From: JAYRZB01 sp041916675
Lineage (GTDB): Bacteria; Pseudomonadota; Alphaproteobacteria; Rhizobiales; Devosiaceae
Assembly: GCA_041916675.1 (NCBI GenBank)
Contig: JAYRZB010000005.1
Location: 62,001 to 126,000, forward strand
DNA: 64,000 nt
Direction of reading: 5' to 3'
Under the pieces are notes generated by a model, which searched no databases, was not told the origin of the DNA, and worked only from the letters and a program-made list of their open reading frames with translations. Both the position numbers and the translations under genes were made by a program. Shown piece by piece: positions 50,101-58,721 of this stretch (its first letter is position 1; each line of letters begins with the position of its first letter).

Positions 50101-52227
50101 CTAGATGGCCCCGATCGTCTTGAGGCGGACTCGAGGATGGACTTCGTTCTGGCTCATCACCACGGTCTGGGGGCGGAAGCGCTCGATGATGGCGCGCACA
50201 TGCGGGCGGATGCCGGGGGAGGTGATCAGCACCGGCAACTCGCCCTGCTGGGCCGCCTGCTCAAAGCCCTGCTGCACCGAAATGATGAACTGCTGGAGCC
50301 GTGAGGGCGCCATGGCCAGGTGCCGCTGTTCGCCCTCGCCGACCATGGCCTCGGCGAAATCACGCTCCCATTGCGGGGAAAGGGTGAGCAGCGGCAGGTT
50401 GCCATCGGGCCCGAGATTGGCGGCGCAGAGCTGGCGGGCCAGCCGCGAGCGCACGTGTTCGGCAATGGTCTGGGCAGAACGGCCGGTGCCGGCGATTTCG
50501 GCAATGCCTTCGAGAATGGTGGGCAGGTCGCGGATAGAGATGCGTTCAGTCAGCAGCGCCTGCAGCACACGCTGGATGCCGGAAACCGAAATCTGGCCGG
50601 GCACGATATCCTCGACGAGTTTCTGCTGTTCCTTGGAGAGGCCCGCCAGCAGCGACTGGACATTGGCATAGCTCAAAAGGTCGGCCACATTCGCCTTGAG
50701 CACTTCGGTCAGGTGGGTCGAAATCACGGTCGAGGGGTCGATGATCGAATAGCCGCGCAGTTCGGCTTCGTCGCGCAGGGCCGGTTCGATCCAGGTGGCG
50801 GGCAGGCCGAACGTGGGCTCCATGGTATGGTAGCCGGGCAGGGTGATTTCCTTGCCCATGGGGTCCATGATCATGAGCTGGTTGGCAAAGATGGTGCCCT
50901 GGCCCGCGTCGACTTCCTTGATCTTGACCCGGTAGACATTGGGCTCGAGCTGCATGTTATCGAGAATGCGCACCGGAGGCATGATGAAGCCGAGCTCGGA
51001 GGCAAGCTGGCGGCGCAGCGCCTTGATCTGGTCGGTGAGCCGGTCATTGCCGTTCTCGTCTTCCTTGACCAGCTGCAGCAGCCCATAGCCAAGTTCGAGC
51101 TTGAGTTCGTCGATCTTGAGGCTGTCGGTGATCGGGGCTTCTTCGGAAACCGGACCATGCTCGGCAATCTTCTGCAGCGCCGCCGCCTCGGCGACGTCGA
51201 CGGCTTTGTTGATGTTCTTGCGGTTCGAGGTATAGGCCAGATACCCCACGCCCCCGGCCAGCGCCATGAAGGGCAGGAAGGGCATGCCGGGGATGAAGGC
51301 CAGCAGCCCCATGACGCCCGCGGACATGCCGAGCGCCTTGGGATAGCCGGTGAACTGGGCCACCAGCGCCTTGTCTGCGCTGCCGAGCACGCCGGACTTG
51401 GAGACCAGAAGGCCCGCGGCGGTCGAAACTATCAGCGAGGGGATCTGTGAGACGAGGCCATCGCCGATGGTGAGCAGGGTGTAGTTGTTGCCCGCTTCCT
51501 GGAAGGACAGGCCCTCCTGCATCATGCCGATGATCATGCCGGCAATGATGTTGATGAAGGTGATCAAAAGCCCGGCAATGGCGTCGCCGCGCACGAACTT
51601 GGACGCGCCATCCATGTTGCCGAAAAAGGCGCTCTCGGCTTCGAGGTTGGAGCGGCGCTTGCGAGCTTCGTTCTCATCGATCAGGCCTGCCGACAGGTCG
51701 GCATCGATGGCCATCTGCTTGCCGGGCATGGCATCGAGGTTAAAGCGCGCCGCAACTTCTGCGATACGGCCCGAACCTTTGGTGATGACGATGAAGTTGA
51801 CGATGATCAGGATGAAGAAGACAACCACGCCGATGACGAAGTTGCCCTGCATGATGAAGGTGCCGAAGGCCTCGATGACGTGACCGGCCGCATCGGTGCC
51901 ATTGTGCCCGTCCGACAGGATCAGGCGGGTGGTGGCCAGGTTGAGCGCCAGCCGCATCATGGCGGCAATCAGAAGAACCGTGGGAAACGAGGAAAATTCC
52001 AACGGTGTCTGGATAAAAAGGGCCGTCATCAGGATCAGGACCGAGAACACGATCGAGATCGCCAGCAGCACGTCGAGCAGCAGCGGCGGCATGGGCAGGA
52101 TGAGGACAACGATGATCCCCATCACCCCCATGGCCAGCGCAATGTCGGTCGAGCGCAGCATGGCGCTGATCGACTGGAAGGTCGGCATCTTGAAGTTGCC
52201 GGGGCGCTGGCTCGGTATATCCGTCAT
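50101..52227 (-). CDS. flhA: Flagellar export gate protein FlhA
   Basis: Main transmembrane component of the flagellar type III export gate, 708 residues. About eight membrane helices occupy residues 25-330 (IALAMGVMGIIVVLILPMPPLLLDVLLAISI, and the FHIPEP-like loop VAARFNLDAMPGKQMAIDADLSAGLIDENEARKRR). The cytoplasmic half has AEIAGTGRSAQTIAEHVRSRLARQL and the C-terminal LEVISPGIRP-like PVLITSPGIRPHVR. It is the last gene of the fliF-to-flhA run, 16 bases after flbD. Confidence 0.96.
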   Translation of the reverse strand: MTDIPSQRPGNFKMPTFQSISAMLRSTDIALAMGVMGIIVVLILPMPPLLLDVLLAISIVFSVLILMTALFIQTPLEFSSFPTVLLIAAMMRLALNLATTRLILSDGHNGTDAAGHVIEAFGTFIMQGNFVIGVVVFFILIIVNFIVITKGSGRIAEVAARFNLDAMPGKQMAIDADLSAGLIDENEARKRRSNLEAESAFFGNMDGASKFVRGDAIAGLLITFINIIAGMIIGMMQEGLSFQEAGNNYTLLTIGDGLVSQIPSLIVSTAAGLLVSKSGVLGSADKALVAQFTGYPKALGMSAGVMGLLAFIPGMPFLPFMALAGGVGYLAYTSNRKNINKAVDVAEAAALQKIAEHGPVSEEAPITDSLKIDELKLELGYGLLQLVKEDENGNDRLTDQIKALRRQLASELGFIMPPVRILDNMQLEPNVYRVKIKEVDAGQGTIFANQLMIMDPMGKEITLPGYHTMEPTFGLPATWIEPALRDEAELRGYSIIDPSTVISTHLTEVLKANVADLLSYANVQSLLAGLSKEQQKLVEDIVPGQISVSGIQRVLQALLTERISIRDLPTILEGIAEIAGTGRSAQTIAEHVRSRLARQLCAANLGPDGNLPLLTLSPQWERDFAEAMVGEGEQRHLAMAPSRLQQFIISVQQGFEQAAQQGELPVLITSPGIRPHVRAIIERFRPQTVVMSQNEVHPRVRLKTIGAI

Positions 52228-52243
52228 CAACAGGACCTAAGGT

Positions 52244-53614
52244 TCATGCCGCAGAAGAGCGCTGTTCGCCGGGGCCGGGCACATAGGTGCCCTCGTCGGC
52301 ATACTGGTTGAGCTTGTTGCGCAGCGTGCGGATCGATATGCCCAGAATATTGGCGGCATGGGTGCGATTGCCGAGCACGTGATCGAGGGTATCGAGGATC
52401 AGGTCGCGCTCGACATCGGCCACGGTGCGGCCAACCAGCGTGCGTGAAACGCTTTCGGCGGCCTGGGCTGCCTGCCCGGCCAGCGAATGAGCCCGTACGG
52501 CTTCCGACAGCCCGGTGCCATCGGGCATCGAGATGGCTTCGGGCCCGATGACCTCGCCCGCCGAGAGCAGCACGGCGCGGTGCAGGGTGTTTTCCAGCTC
52601 ACGCACATTGCCCGGCCATGGCGCCTTGAGCAGTTCGTCGCGGGCCTCGGGGGAGAGCACGCGATGGCTGAGGCCATTGGCCTTGGCATATTTGGCCACG
52701 AAGAATTCGGACAGGGCCACGATATCGCCGGGCCGCTCGCGCAGGGCGGGCAGCTTGAGGTTGACCACGTTGAGGCGGAACCACAGGTCTTCGCGGAACC
52801 GGCCCTCGCGCACGGCATCGGCCAGGTTGCGGTTGGAGGTGGCGATGATGCGGATATCGACGGGAACCGGCTTGGTGCCGCCGACGCGGTCGATCAGGCG
52901 CTCCTGGATGGCGCGCAGCAGCTTGGCCTGCAGGCGAATATCCATTTCGGAAATTTCATCGAGCAGCAGGGTGCCGCCGGTCGCTTCCTCGAACTTGCCG
53001 ATGCGGCGGCCAATAGCGCCGGTGAAAGCGCCCTTCTCATGCCCGAACAGTTCGCTTTCGAGTAGTTGCTCGGGAATAGCGGCGCAGTTGATGGAAATGA
53101 ACGGGCGCGCCGACCGCTTGGAGCGGGCGTGCAGGTATTTGGCCATCACTTCCTTGCCGGTGCCGCTTTCGCCGGTGATCAGCACCGAGGCGTCGGACCC
53201 GGCAATCTGATCGGCGAACTGCACCACGCGGGCCATGGCCGGGTCGCGGAACAGGAAATCGCTCGATTCCCGCGCCACGGCAGCGATGACCGCGGCGATA
53301 AGCTCGGCGTCGGGGGGTAGGGGGATATATTCCTTGGCTCCGGCGCGAATGGCGTTGACCGCAGCGGCGGCATTGGTTTCGGTGCCGCAGGCGACGACCG
53401 GAATGTGAATACGCTCAGCCTCAAGGGCGGCGATCAGGCCGGGGATATCGACCATGACATCGACCAGCAGCAGGTCGGCGCCGCGCCCGGCGCGCAGGGT
53501 GGCCATGGCGATTTCGATGGATGGGGCATGGGCAACCTTGGCCCCGCCATCCATGGCCAGTTTGGTGGCTTCGCTGAGCTGGCCTTCAAGGGCTCCGACG
53601 ATCAAAAGTCTCAT
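52244..53614 (-). CDS. flbD: Sigma-54-dependent flagellar regulator FlbD
   Basis: NtrC-family activator/repressor of flagellar promoters, 456 residues. The receiver-like domain (1-120) keeps an Asp at 52 (LLLVDVMVD) but lacks the usual acidic pair near residue 8, as is described for FlbD. The AAA+ domain has Walker A GESGTGKE, GHEKGAFTGA (the sigma-54 contact loop) and GGTLLLDEISEM. The C-terminal Fis-like helix-turn-helix is ANILGISIRTLRNKLNQY. It likely acts at the sigma-54 promoter of fliK (61115-61130). Confidence 0.93.
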   Translation of the reverse strand: MRLLIVGALEGQLSEATKLAMDGGAKVAHAPSIEIAMATLRAGRGADLLLVDVMVDIPGLIAALEAERIHIPVVACGTETNAAAAVNAIRAGAKEYIPLPPDAELIAAVIAAVARESSDFLFRDPAMARVVQFADQIAGSDASVLITGESGTGKEVMAKYLHARSKRSARPFISINCAAIPEQLLESELFGHEKGAFTGAIGRRIGKFEEATGGTLLLDEISEMDIRLQAKLLRAIQERLIDRVGGTKPVPVDIRIIATSNRNLADAVREGRFREDLWFRLNVVNLKLPALRERPGDIVALSEFFVAKYAKANGLSHRVLSPEARDELLKAPWPGNVRELENTLHRAVLLSAGEVIGPEAISMPDGTGLSEAVRAHSLAGQAAQAAESVSRTLVGRTVADVERDLILDTLDHVLGNRTHAANILGISIRTLRNKLNQYADEGTYVPGPGEQRSSAA

Positions 53615-53624
53615 GGCGGGCTCC

Positions 53625-53945
53625 CTACGATGCCTTGATGATTTCAGTCATGGTGACGCCAAGCCGGTTCTCGACCAGCACGATTTCGCCGCGCGCAACC
53701 AGACGGCTGTTGACGAAGATTTCGACGGCTTCGCCGACCTGCCGGTCGAGTTCGACCACGGTGCCGGCATCCATGCGCAAGAGCTGGGCCACCGGCATCT
53801 TGGTGCGTCCAAGCACTACCGAGATGCGGACAGGAACATCGAATACCGCTTCAAGATCGGCGGCGGTCTTGTCGCCGCTGGCGGGGGTGCCATCGCGCCC
53901 CGGGGCAGCCATTTCTTCAAGGCTCATGCCGGTTTCGCTGCTCAT
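53625..53945 (-). CDS. fliN: Flagellar motor switch protein FliN
   Basis: C-ring component, 106 residues. The C-terminal SpoA domain is visible from about residue 30: VFDVPVRISVVLGRTKMPVAQLLRMDAGTVVELDRQVGEAVEIFVNSRLVARGEIVLVENRLGVTMTEI. It forms the switch with FliG and FliM and docks FliH. Overlaps fliH by 4 bases (ATGA). Confidence 0.94.
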   Translation of the reverse strand: MSSETGMSLEEMAAPGRDGTPASGDKTAADLEAVFDVPVRISVVLGRTKMPVAQLLRMDAGTVVELDRQVGEAVEIFVNSRLVARGEIVLVENRLGVTMTEIIKAS

Positions 53946-54598
53946 TGTTCACTCTCCTGATGGCGGCGGGCGCCTCGCGCGGCCACATAGGCTGCAATCT
54001 TTTCGTCAATCTGGTCCGAGATAGCCTGGCTATCGCGCACAAGGCCGCCATCGGCCCATTCAATGCGCCCATCGGTCATGGCCTGGTCGGGGTCGCCCAT
54101 CACGATCAGGCGCCCGGTGAACCCGGCGAGGGTGGCGCGGCTGGTGGCGATTTCGCGCACCTTCTCGGCCAGATCGGGATGGCAGCGGATCACCAGGTGC
54201 GGCACCGCTTCGAGCGTTGCCATGCATTCGGCGAGCAGCGCCTCAATCTCGGCGGAGGGCTGGGTGGCCAGAAGCTGGCTGGCAAGCTTGCGGGCAATCG
54301 AGGCGGCAAGCCCGATGGCTTCCTGCTGCAGGGAAAGGCGGGTGTCGTCGAGAGCTGCCAAAAGCCCCGAGGTGCGGTCGGCCAGATGCTCGGCGGCAGT
54401 GGCGAGGCGCTGGGCCGACTGGGCGGTGACACTGCGCTCGCCCTCGGCAAAGCCTTCCGCATAACCCGAGGCGCGGCCTTCCTGGCGGGCATTGGCCACC
54501 AGGTCGGAGACGGCGCTGACCGGCAAGCCCATGCTGGCCCGGTCGGACTTGCCGCCGAGATCCAGATCGAACTTGAAGCGGGCGGGGGCCTGGCTCAT
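53942..54598 (-). CDS. fliH: Flagellar assembly protein FliH (FlbE-like)
   Basis: 218-residue regulator of the FliI ATPase. A helical N-terminal stretch (NARQEGRASGYAEGFAEGERS) with glycine-spaced repeats is followed by ASIARKLASQLLATQPSAEIEALLAECMATL and a small C-terminal domain (VIRCHPDLAEKVREIATS, GDPDQAMTDGRIEWADGG). Family identity is reinforced by position between fliG and fliN, where the Caulobacter homologue is called FlbE. Confidence 0.88.
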   Translation of the reverse strand: MSQAPARFKFDLDLGGKSDRASMGLPVSAVSDLVANARQEGRASGYAEGFAEGERSVTAQSAQRLATAAEHLADRTSGLLAALDDTRLSLQQEAIGLAASIARKLASQLLATQPSAEIEALLAECMATLEAVPHLVIRCHPDLAEKVREIATSRATLAGFTGRLIVMGDPDQAMTDGRIEWADGGLVRDSQAISDQIDEKIAAYVAARGARRHQESEQ

Positions 54599-54601
54599 GG
54601 G

Positions 54602-55657
54602 TTAAAGGATCATCTCTTCGTTGGACTTGTTCTTGATGATGACGATTTCGCCGCGGGCCGCCATGTCCTTGGCCAGCGCCACCATGCGGCTCTGCGCCTC
54701 GTCGACATCCTTGAGGCGCACCGGCCCCATGGCTTCCATGTCGTCCTTGAGCAGCTTGGCGGCGCGGGCCGACATATTGCCAAAGAACAGTTCGCGCGTC
54801 GGCTCGTTGGCGCCCTTGAGCGCGAGGCCGAGTTCCTTCTTGTCCATCTTCTGCAAGAGGGTCTGCACGGCCGAGGAATCGAGCTTGGAGAGGTCTTCGA
54901 AGGTGAACATGAGCGCCTTGATGCGCTCGGCGGCGTCGCGGTTGTTCTCTTCAAGCTGGGTGATGAAACGCGACTCGGTCTGGCGGTCGAAGGAGTTGAA
55001 GATTTCCGCCATCTGCTCATGGCTGTCGCGACGCTTGGTGTGCGAAAGCGTCGACATGAACTCGGTGCGAAGGGTGGTCTCGATCTTTTCGAGGATTTCC
55101 TTCTGCACCGGATCAAGCCCGAGCATGCGCTGGACGACGTCCATGGCCAGCTCTTCGGGCAGGATGGCCAGCACTTTGGAGGCGTGGTCGGTGGCGATCT
55201 TGGAGAGCACAACGGCGATGGTCTGGGGATATTCGTTCTTGAGATAGTTGGCCAGAACGTCTTCCTGCACGTTCGAGAGCTTTTCCCACATGTTGCGGCC
55301 GGCCGGGCCGCGGATTTCTTCCATGATCGAATCCACCCGCTCGGGTGGCAGGAACGAGAGCAGCAGCCGCTCGGTGGTGTCGGTATTGCCCGAGATCTGG
55401 CCGGTCGAGGAAACGCCGGTCACGAACTCGATCAACAGGTCATCGAGCATGCTCTGGGTGATAGGCCCAAGCTTGACCATGGCGCGCGAGAGCGCCTTGA
55501 CCTCGAGCTCATCGAGTTCCTCAAAGATGGGCTTGCCAAAATCGGGGCCGAGCGCGAGCAGAAGCACGGCGGCCTTCTCATCGCCCTTGAGAATGCGCTG
55601 CGACGCCTGGGTGCCGACGACAAGCTGACCGGATATATCCTGGGGTACCGAGGCCAT
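54602..55657 (-). CDS. fliG: Flagellar motor switch protein FliG
   Basis: Rotor/C-ring protein that couples ion flow to rotation, 351 residues with three armadillo-like domains. N-terminal KAAVLLLALGPDFGKPIFEELDE, middle EEHPQTIAVVLS-type segment (NEYPQTIAVVLSKIATDHASKVLAILP) and the C-terminal MFTFEDLSKLDSSAVQTLLQKMDKKELGLALKGANEPTRELFFGNMS holding the charged torque ridge. It follows fliF by 7 bases. Confidence 0.96.
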   Translation of the reverse strand: MASVPQDISGQLVVGTQASQRILKGDEKAAVLLLALGPDFGKPIFEELDELEVKALSRAMVKLGPITQSMLDDLLIEFVTGVSSTGQISGNTDTTERLLLSFLPPERVDSIMEEIRGPAGRNMWEKLSNVQEDVLANYLKNEYPQTIAVVLSKIATDHASKVLAILPEELAMDVVQRMLGLDPVQKEILEKIETTLRTEFMSTLSHTKRRDSHEQMAEIFNSFDRQTESRFITQLEENNRDAAERIKALMFTFEDLSKLDSSAVQTLLQKMDKKELGLALKGANEPTRELFFGNMSARAAKLLKDDMEAMGPVRLKDVDEAQSRMVALAKDMAARGEIVIIKNKSNEEMIL

Positions 55658-55664
55658 CGTTCAA

Positions 55665-57317
55665 TCACGCTGCATTGTTGAGCCAGTCGCGCACGATCAG
55701 CGCGGCCTGCTTAGGGTTTTCCTGCACCAGCCCGCCTACGGTGCGCAGGGTCTGCATCTGCGCCTCGCCCATGGATTTGGCATTGGCCATCCAGGCCGCT
55801 TCATGCGCGGTTGGGGAGGTTGGCGCGCCGGTTTCGGGATCGATGTGGGGCCCGCTCATCTGCATCTCAGTGCCCGTTGCGCCGGGGGGCAAAGCGTTGG
55901 GCAGGGCGAGCGGCGTCGGTTCGGGGGTCAGCACCTTGCGCACCAGCGGCCGCATGACGAAGAACACCAGCGCCAGGGCGATCAGCAGGGTGACGCCCAT
56001 CTGGGCCCAGTTGATCAGGTCGTCGCGGGTGAAATCGAACAGGCCCGGACCATCGGTGCCGAGCGCGGTCTGGGCCGGGCCATCGGCGAACTGCAGGTTT
56101 AGCACTTCGACCTGATCGCCGCGGGCTTCATCAAAGCCGACGGCGGTGCGCACCAGCGCGGTCAGCTGGGTCAGCTCCTCCGGCGTGCGCGGGGTGTAGG
56201 TAACGCCGCCATTGCCATCGTCGGCATAAATGCCGTCGACCACCACCGCCACCGACAGGCGCTTGATGCCACCGGCTTCGGCGACGGCGGTCTGGGTGGT
56301 CTTGGAAATTTCGTAGTTGACGGTTTCCTGGGTGGTCGAGCCCTGTTCCTGCACGCCACCGGCACCACCGGAATTGGCGCTGGCGCCCGGGAGCTCATTG
56401 GCCACCGAAACGGCAGCGTCCGAAGGCCCGGTGGCGGAGTTGGCGTTCTCGCTGTTCTGGGTCGAGCGGACGACCTGGCCATTGGGATCGAAGGTTTCGG
56501 ACGTGGTGGTGGACCGGTTGAGTTCAAGCTCGGCGGAAACCTGCACGCGGGCGCGTCCGGCGCCCACGACATTGGCCAGAATATCCTCGACCCGGCTCTG
56601 CAGGCGGGTTTCGATGGACACGGCGCGCTCGGCCATTTCGCCGGCAATGATGTCGCCTTCGTCATTGCCGGCGCCCGAAGCCAGCAGGCGGCCGGTATCG
56701 TCAACGATCGAGACCTTATTGGGCGTCAGGCCCTCGATGGCGGAGGCGACCAGATGCTGGATGGCGCGGATTTCGCCAGCAGAAAGCTCGCCGCGCACCG
56801 AAAGCACGATCGAGGCGGTAGGATCCTTGCGCTCGCGGCGGAACAGCTCGCGCTCGGGCAGCACCAGGTGCACGCGGGCGGTCTTGATGCGGGCCAGCGA
56901 GGTGATGGTGCGGGCCAGCTCGCCTTCGAGCGCGCGCACATTGTTGATGTTCTGGACGAACGAGGTTGCGCCCAGCGTGTTCTGCTGATCGAAGATTTCG
57001 TAACCGACCTGGCCGCGGGTGGGCAGGCCGTTTTCGGCCAGTGACATGCGCAGGGTGGTGATCTGGTCGCGCGGCACGAGGATGGTGTCGCCTTCCCCAC
57101 GCAGCTCGTAGGGCACATTCATGGTCTGCAGTTCGCTCGAAATGGCCGAGGCGTCTTCAAACGAGAGACCGGTATAGAGCGGGGCCATCTGCGGTGCGGA
57201 TGCTCGCATCATCAAGAAGGCGAAGAAGCCGAGCATAAGAACCGCAACCACGCCCATGGCGGCAACCCGCGCCATGCCGAGCCGATTGAGAAACTGTATC
57301 AAGCCGTCCAACGCCAC
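55665..57317 (-). CDS. fliF: Flagellar MS-ring protein FliF
   Basis: Forms the membrane ring on which the flagellum is built. Two membrane segments (near residues 18-36 and about 430-450) flank periplasmic ring-building motifs: NVPYELRGEGDTILVPRDQI, QNINNVRALEGELARTI, RVHLVLPERELFRRE. The C-terminus contacts FliG. The start is uncertain: GTG at 57315-57317 gives the family-like N-terminus ALDGLIQFLNRLG; the frame extends to a TTG at 57368. First gene of the operon, with a TTAA-rich upstream region. Confidence 0.93.
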   Translation of the reverse strand: MALDGLIQFLNRLGMARVAAMGVVAVLMLGFFAFLMMRASAPQMAPLYTGLSFEDASAISSELQTMNVPYELRGEGDTILVPRDQITTLRMSLAENGLPTRGQVGYEIFDQQNTLGATSFVQNINNVRALEGELARTITSLARIKTARVHLVLPERELFRRERKDPTASIVLSVRGELSAGEIRAIQHLVASAIEGLTPNKVSIVDDTGRLLASGAGNDEGDIIAGEMAERAVSIETRLQSRVEDILANVVGAGRARVQVSAELELNRSTTTSETFDPNGQVVRSTQNSENANSATGPSDAAVSVANELPGASANSGGAGGVQEQGSTTQETVNYEISKTTQTAVAEAGGIKRLSVAVVVDGIYADDGNGGVTYTPRTPEELTQLTALVRTAVGFDEARGDQVEVLNLQFADGPAQTALGTDGPGLFDFTRDDLINWAQMGVTLLIALALVFFVMRPLVRKVLTPEPTPLALPNALPPGATGTEMQMSGPHIDPETGAPTSPTAHEAAWMANAKSMGEAQMQTLRTVGGLVQENPKQAALIVRDWLNNAA

Positions 57318-57397
57318 ACCCGACTCATTTGCCCCCGGTGGCGCATTGCGACGCACACCTCTAGGCAAAAATTACCTAGCTGATGGTAAACATTGTC

Positions 57398-57411
57398 TTA
57401 ATTCTCCTTAA
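57398..57411. promoter_or_regulatory. TTAA-N6-TTAA element upstream of fliF
   Basis: TTAA-TTCTCC-TTAA(C), about 80 bases before the likely fliF start. Spacing is one base shorter than the standard CtrA box. A second copy with the same spacing (TTAA-CGACCG-TTAA) lies at 57486-57499, nearer the divergent GST gene. Confidence 0.35.
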
Positions 57412-57582
57412 CGCTTTGACGAATTGTGTGCCTGATGGGCCCTATCAAAGCCCGGAAAACCGCCGCAAAGCAGGAACGGCGGGGCTTAACGACCGTTAAC
57501 CTGCCAATTGCACAATGCAACAAACGGCAATTTCTGCCGCATAAAACCGGATTTGAGGTCAACCAATGTTAAAGGAACAGCC

Positions 57583-58203
57583 ATGCTGAAGGTTCTTGGA
57601 CGGGTCAGTTCGATCAATGTGCGCAAGGTGATGTGGGCGTGCAGCGAGCTGGGGCTTGCGGTCGAGCGCGAGGACTGGGGCGCCGGGTTCGCCGATCCAA
57701 AAGCGCCGGAATTTCTCAGGCTCAACCCCAACGGACAGGTGCCGGTGCTGATCGACGATGGCTATGTGCTCTGGGAGTCCAATGCCATCCTGATCTATCT
57801 GGCCGAAGAATATGGGGGCGATCTCTTGCCCGAAGACCTGCGCGAGCGCGGGCTGGTGCACCAGTGGCTGAGCTGGCAGGTGAGCGAACTCAACCCATCG
57901 TGGGGCTATGCGGTGCGGGCGCTGATCCGCAAGATGCCGGGCCATGACGATCCGGAGCGGATCGCGGCCTGCGCCCGGGCATGGGCTGCCAAGATGGCGA
58001 TCCTTGAGGGCCAGTTGGACCGCACTGGGGCCTATGCTGCCGGGCAGGGGTTTTCGATTGCCGATATGGCGCTGGGGCTTTCGGTGCACCGCTGGTTCGG
58101 GTGCCCTATTGAGCGGCCTGACCTGCCCGCGGTGGCGGCCTACTATGAACGGCTCAGGGCCCGCCCGGCGGCGCTGAACTGGCTCGATGCCGCCGCGCCA
58201 TAA
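57583..58203 (+). CDS. Glutathione S-transferase
   Basis: 206-residue GST. The thioredoxin-like N-terminal domain shows LGRVSSINVRKVMWACSELG, NPNGQVPVLIDDGYVLWESNAILIYLAEEYG (with the conserved cis-Pro and glutathione-binding ES pair); the helical C-terminal domain ends YYERLRARPAALNWL. The catalytic Ser/Cys is likely in SSINVRK. ATG at 57583 has AAAGGAAC upstream. Divergent from fliF; not functionally linked to the flagellum as far as can be seen. Confidence 0.9.
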   Translation: MLKVLGRVSSINVRKVMWACSELGLAVEREDWGAGFADPKAPEFLRLNPNGQVPVLIDDGYVLWESNAILIYLAEEYGGDLLPEDLRERGLVHQWLSWQVSELNPSWGYAVRALIRKMPGHDDPERIAACARAWAAKMAILEGQLDRTGAYAAGQGFSIADMALGLSVHRWFGCPIERPDLPAVAAYYERLRARPAALNWLDAAAP

Positions 58204-58211
58204 AACGAGAA

Positions 58212-58237
58212 CCCGCAACCGGAATGCCGGTTGCGGG
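58212..58237. terminator. Hairpin terminator between GST and sciP
   Basis: CCCGCAACCGG-AATG-CCGGTTGCGGG is a perfect 11-bp hairpin in the gap between two convergent genes. T-runs are weak on both sides (minus side GTTCTCGTTTT is better), so it may be bidirectional. Confidence 0.7.
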
Positions 58238-58270
58238 CTCTACGAATTCTTCAGGCCAAAGGCAGACGGG

Positions 58271-58549
58271 TCAGCCTTCGCGGTAGTGCTGTATCCAGGT
58301 GGTGCGCAACCCGGCAAGGCCATGCTTGTCGATGGCCGCCTGCCAGTTCAGAAACTCATCGACGCTCAACGTGTAGCGGTCGCAGGCTTCTTCAAGGCTT
58401 AGCAGCCCGCCGCGCACGGCAGCGACGACTTCAGCTTTTCGTCTGATGACCCACCGCCTTGTATTCTTGGGCGGCAGATCCGCAATCGTGAGCGGACTTC
58501 CGTCCGGACCGATAACGTACTTTACGCGTGGGCGCATTTGTACGGCCAT
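58271..58549 (-). CDS. sciP: CtrA inhibitor SciP (DUF1153)
   Basis: 92-residue helix-turn-helix protein of the SciP family. VKYVIGPDGSPLTIADLPPKNTRRWVIRRKAEVVAAVRGGLLSLEEACDRYTLSVDEFLNWQ matches the DUF1153/SciP core closely. In Caulobacter SciP binds CtrA and limits its transcriptional activity late in the cycle. The ATG is directly preceded by a 14-bp hairpin that contains the probable ribosome site. Confidence 0.92.
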   Translation of the reverse strand: MAVQMRPRVKYVIGPDGSPLTIADLPPKNTRRWVIRRKAEVVAAVRGGLLSLEEACDRYTLSVDEFLNWQAAIDKHGLAGLRTTWIQHYREG

Positions 58550-58550
58550 T

Positions 58551-58588
58551 TTACTCTCATACTCAACCTGACCATGAGTTGAGAGTAA
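58551..58588 (-). promoter_or_regulatory. Hairpin/dyad covering the sciP ribosome-binding site
   Basis: TTACTCTCA plus ACTCA (58551-58559, 58561-58565) pair with TGAGT plus TGAGAGTAA (58575-58588), 14 bp with one bulge and a 9-base loop. On the minus strand the downstream arm TGAGAGTAA ends one base before the ATG and holds the GAGAG Shine-Dalgarno. It could block translation when folded, or be an operator. Confidence 0.5.
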
Positions 58589-58598
58589 CCGGTCTCGC

Positions 58599-58613
58599 TT
58601 AAAATTTGGCTAA
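58599..58613. promoter_or_regulatory. CtrA-like box upstream of sciP
   Basis: TTAA-AATTTGG-CTAA, one mismatch from TTAA-N7-TTAA, 50 bases before the sciP start. In Caulobacter sciP is itself activated by CtrA. Confidence 0.4.
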
Positions 58614-58653
58614 GGGGAAACTTACAGGAGGTTAAGAAGTTTGCCTGAAATTG

Positions 58654-58680
58654 TAAGCCCTTGGCACGACCAAGGGCTTA
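58654..58680 (-). terminator. Hairpin terminator after flgD
   Basis: TAAGCCCTTGG-CACGA-CCAAGGGCTTA, a perfect 11-bp stem, 42 bases past the flgD stop. The T-tract is poor (ACAATTT), so termination may be partial, leaving sciP exposed to read-through. Confidence 0.65.
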
Positions 58681-58721
58681 TCGAATGCAGTTTGTGCCAT
58701 GCGTGGAAGCGCTTAGGCCGA

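Noticed and set aside
53945..55681. 578-codon plus-strand frame opposite fliH and fliG
   Set aside because: Antisense shadow; no ribosome site, no domain, and the flagellar genes are clear.
58663..58680. TGGCAC near 58663 as a sigma-54 promoter
   Set aside because: No TTGC at the proper spacing; the sequence is part of a terminator hairpin.
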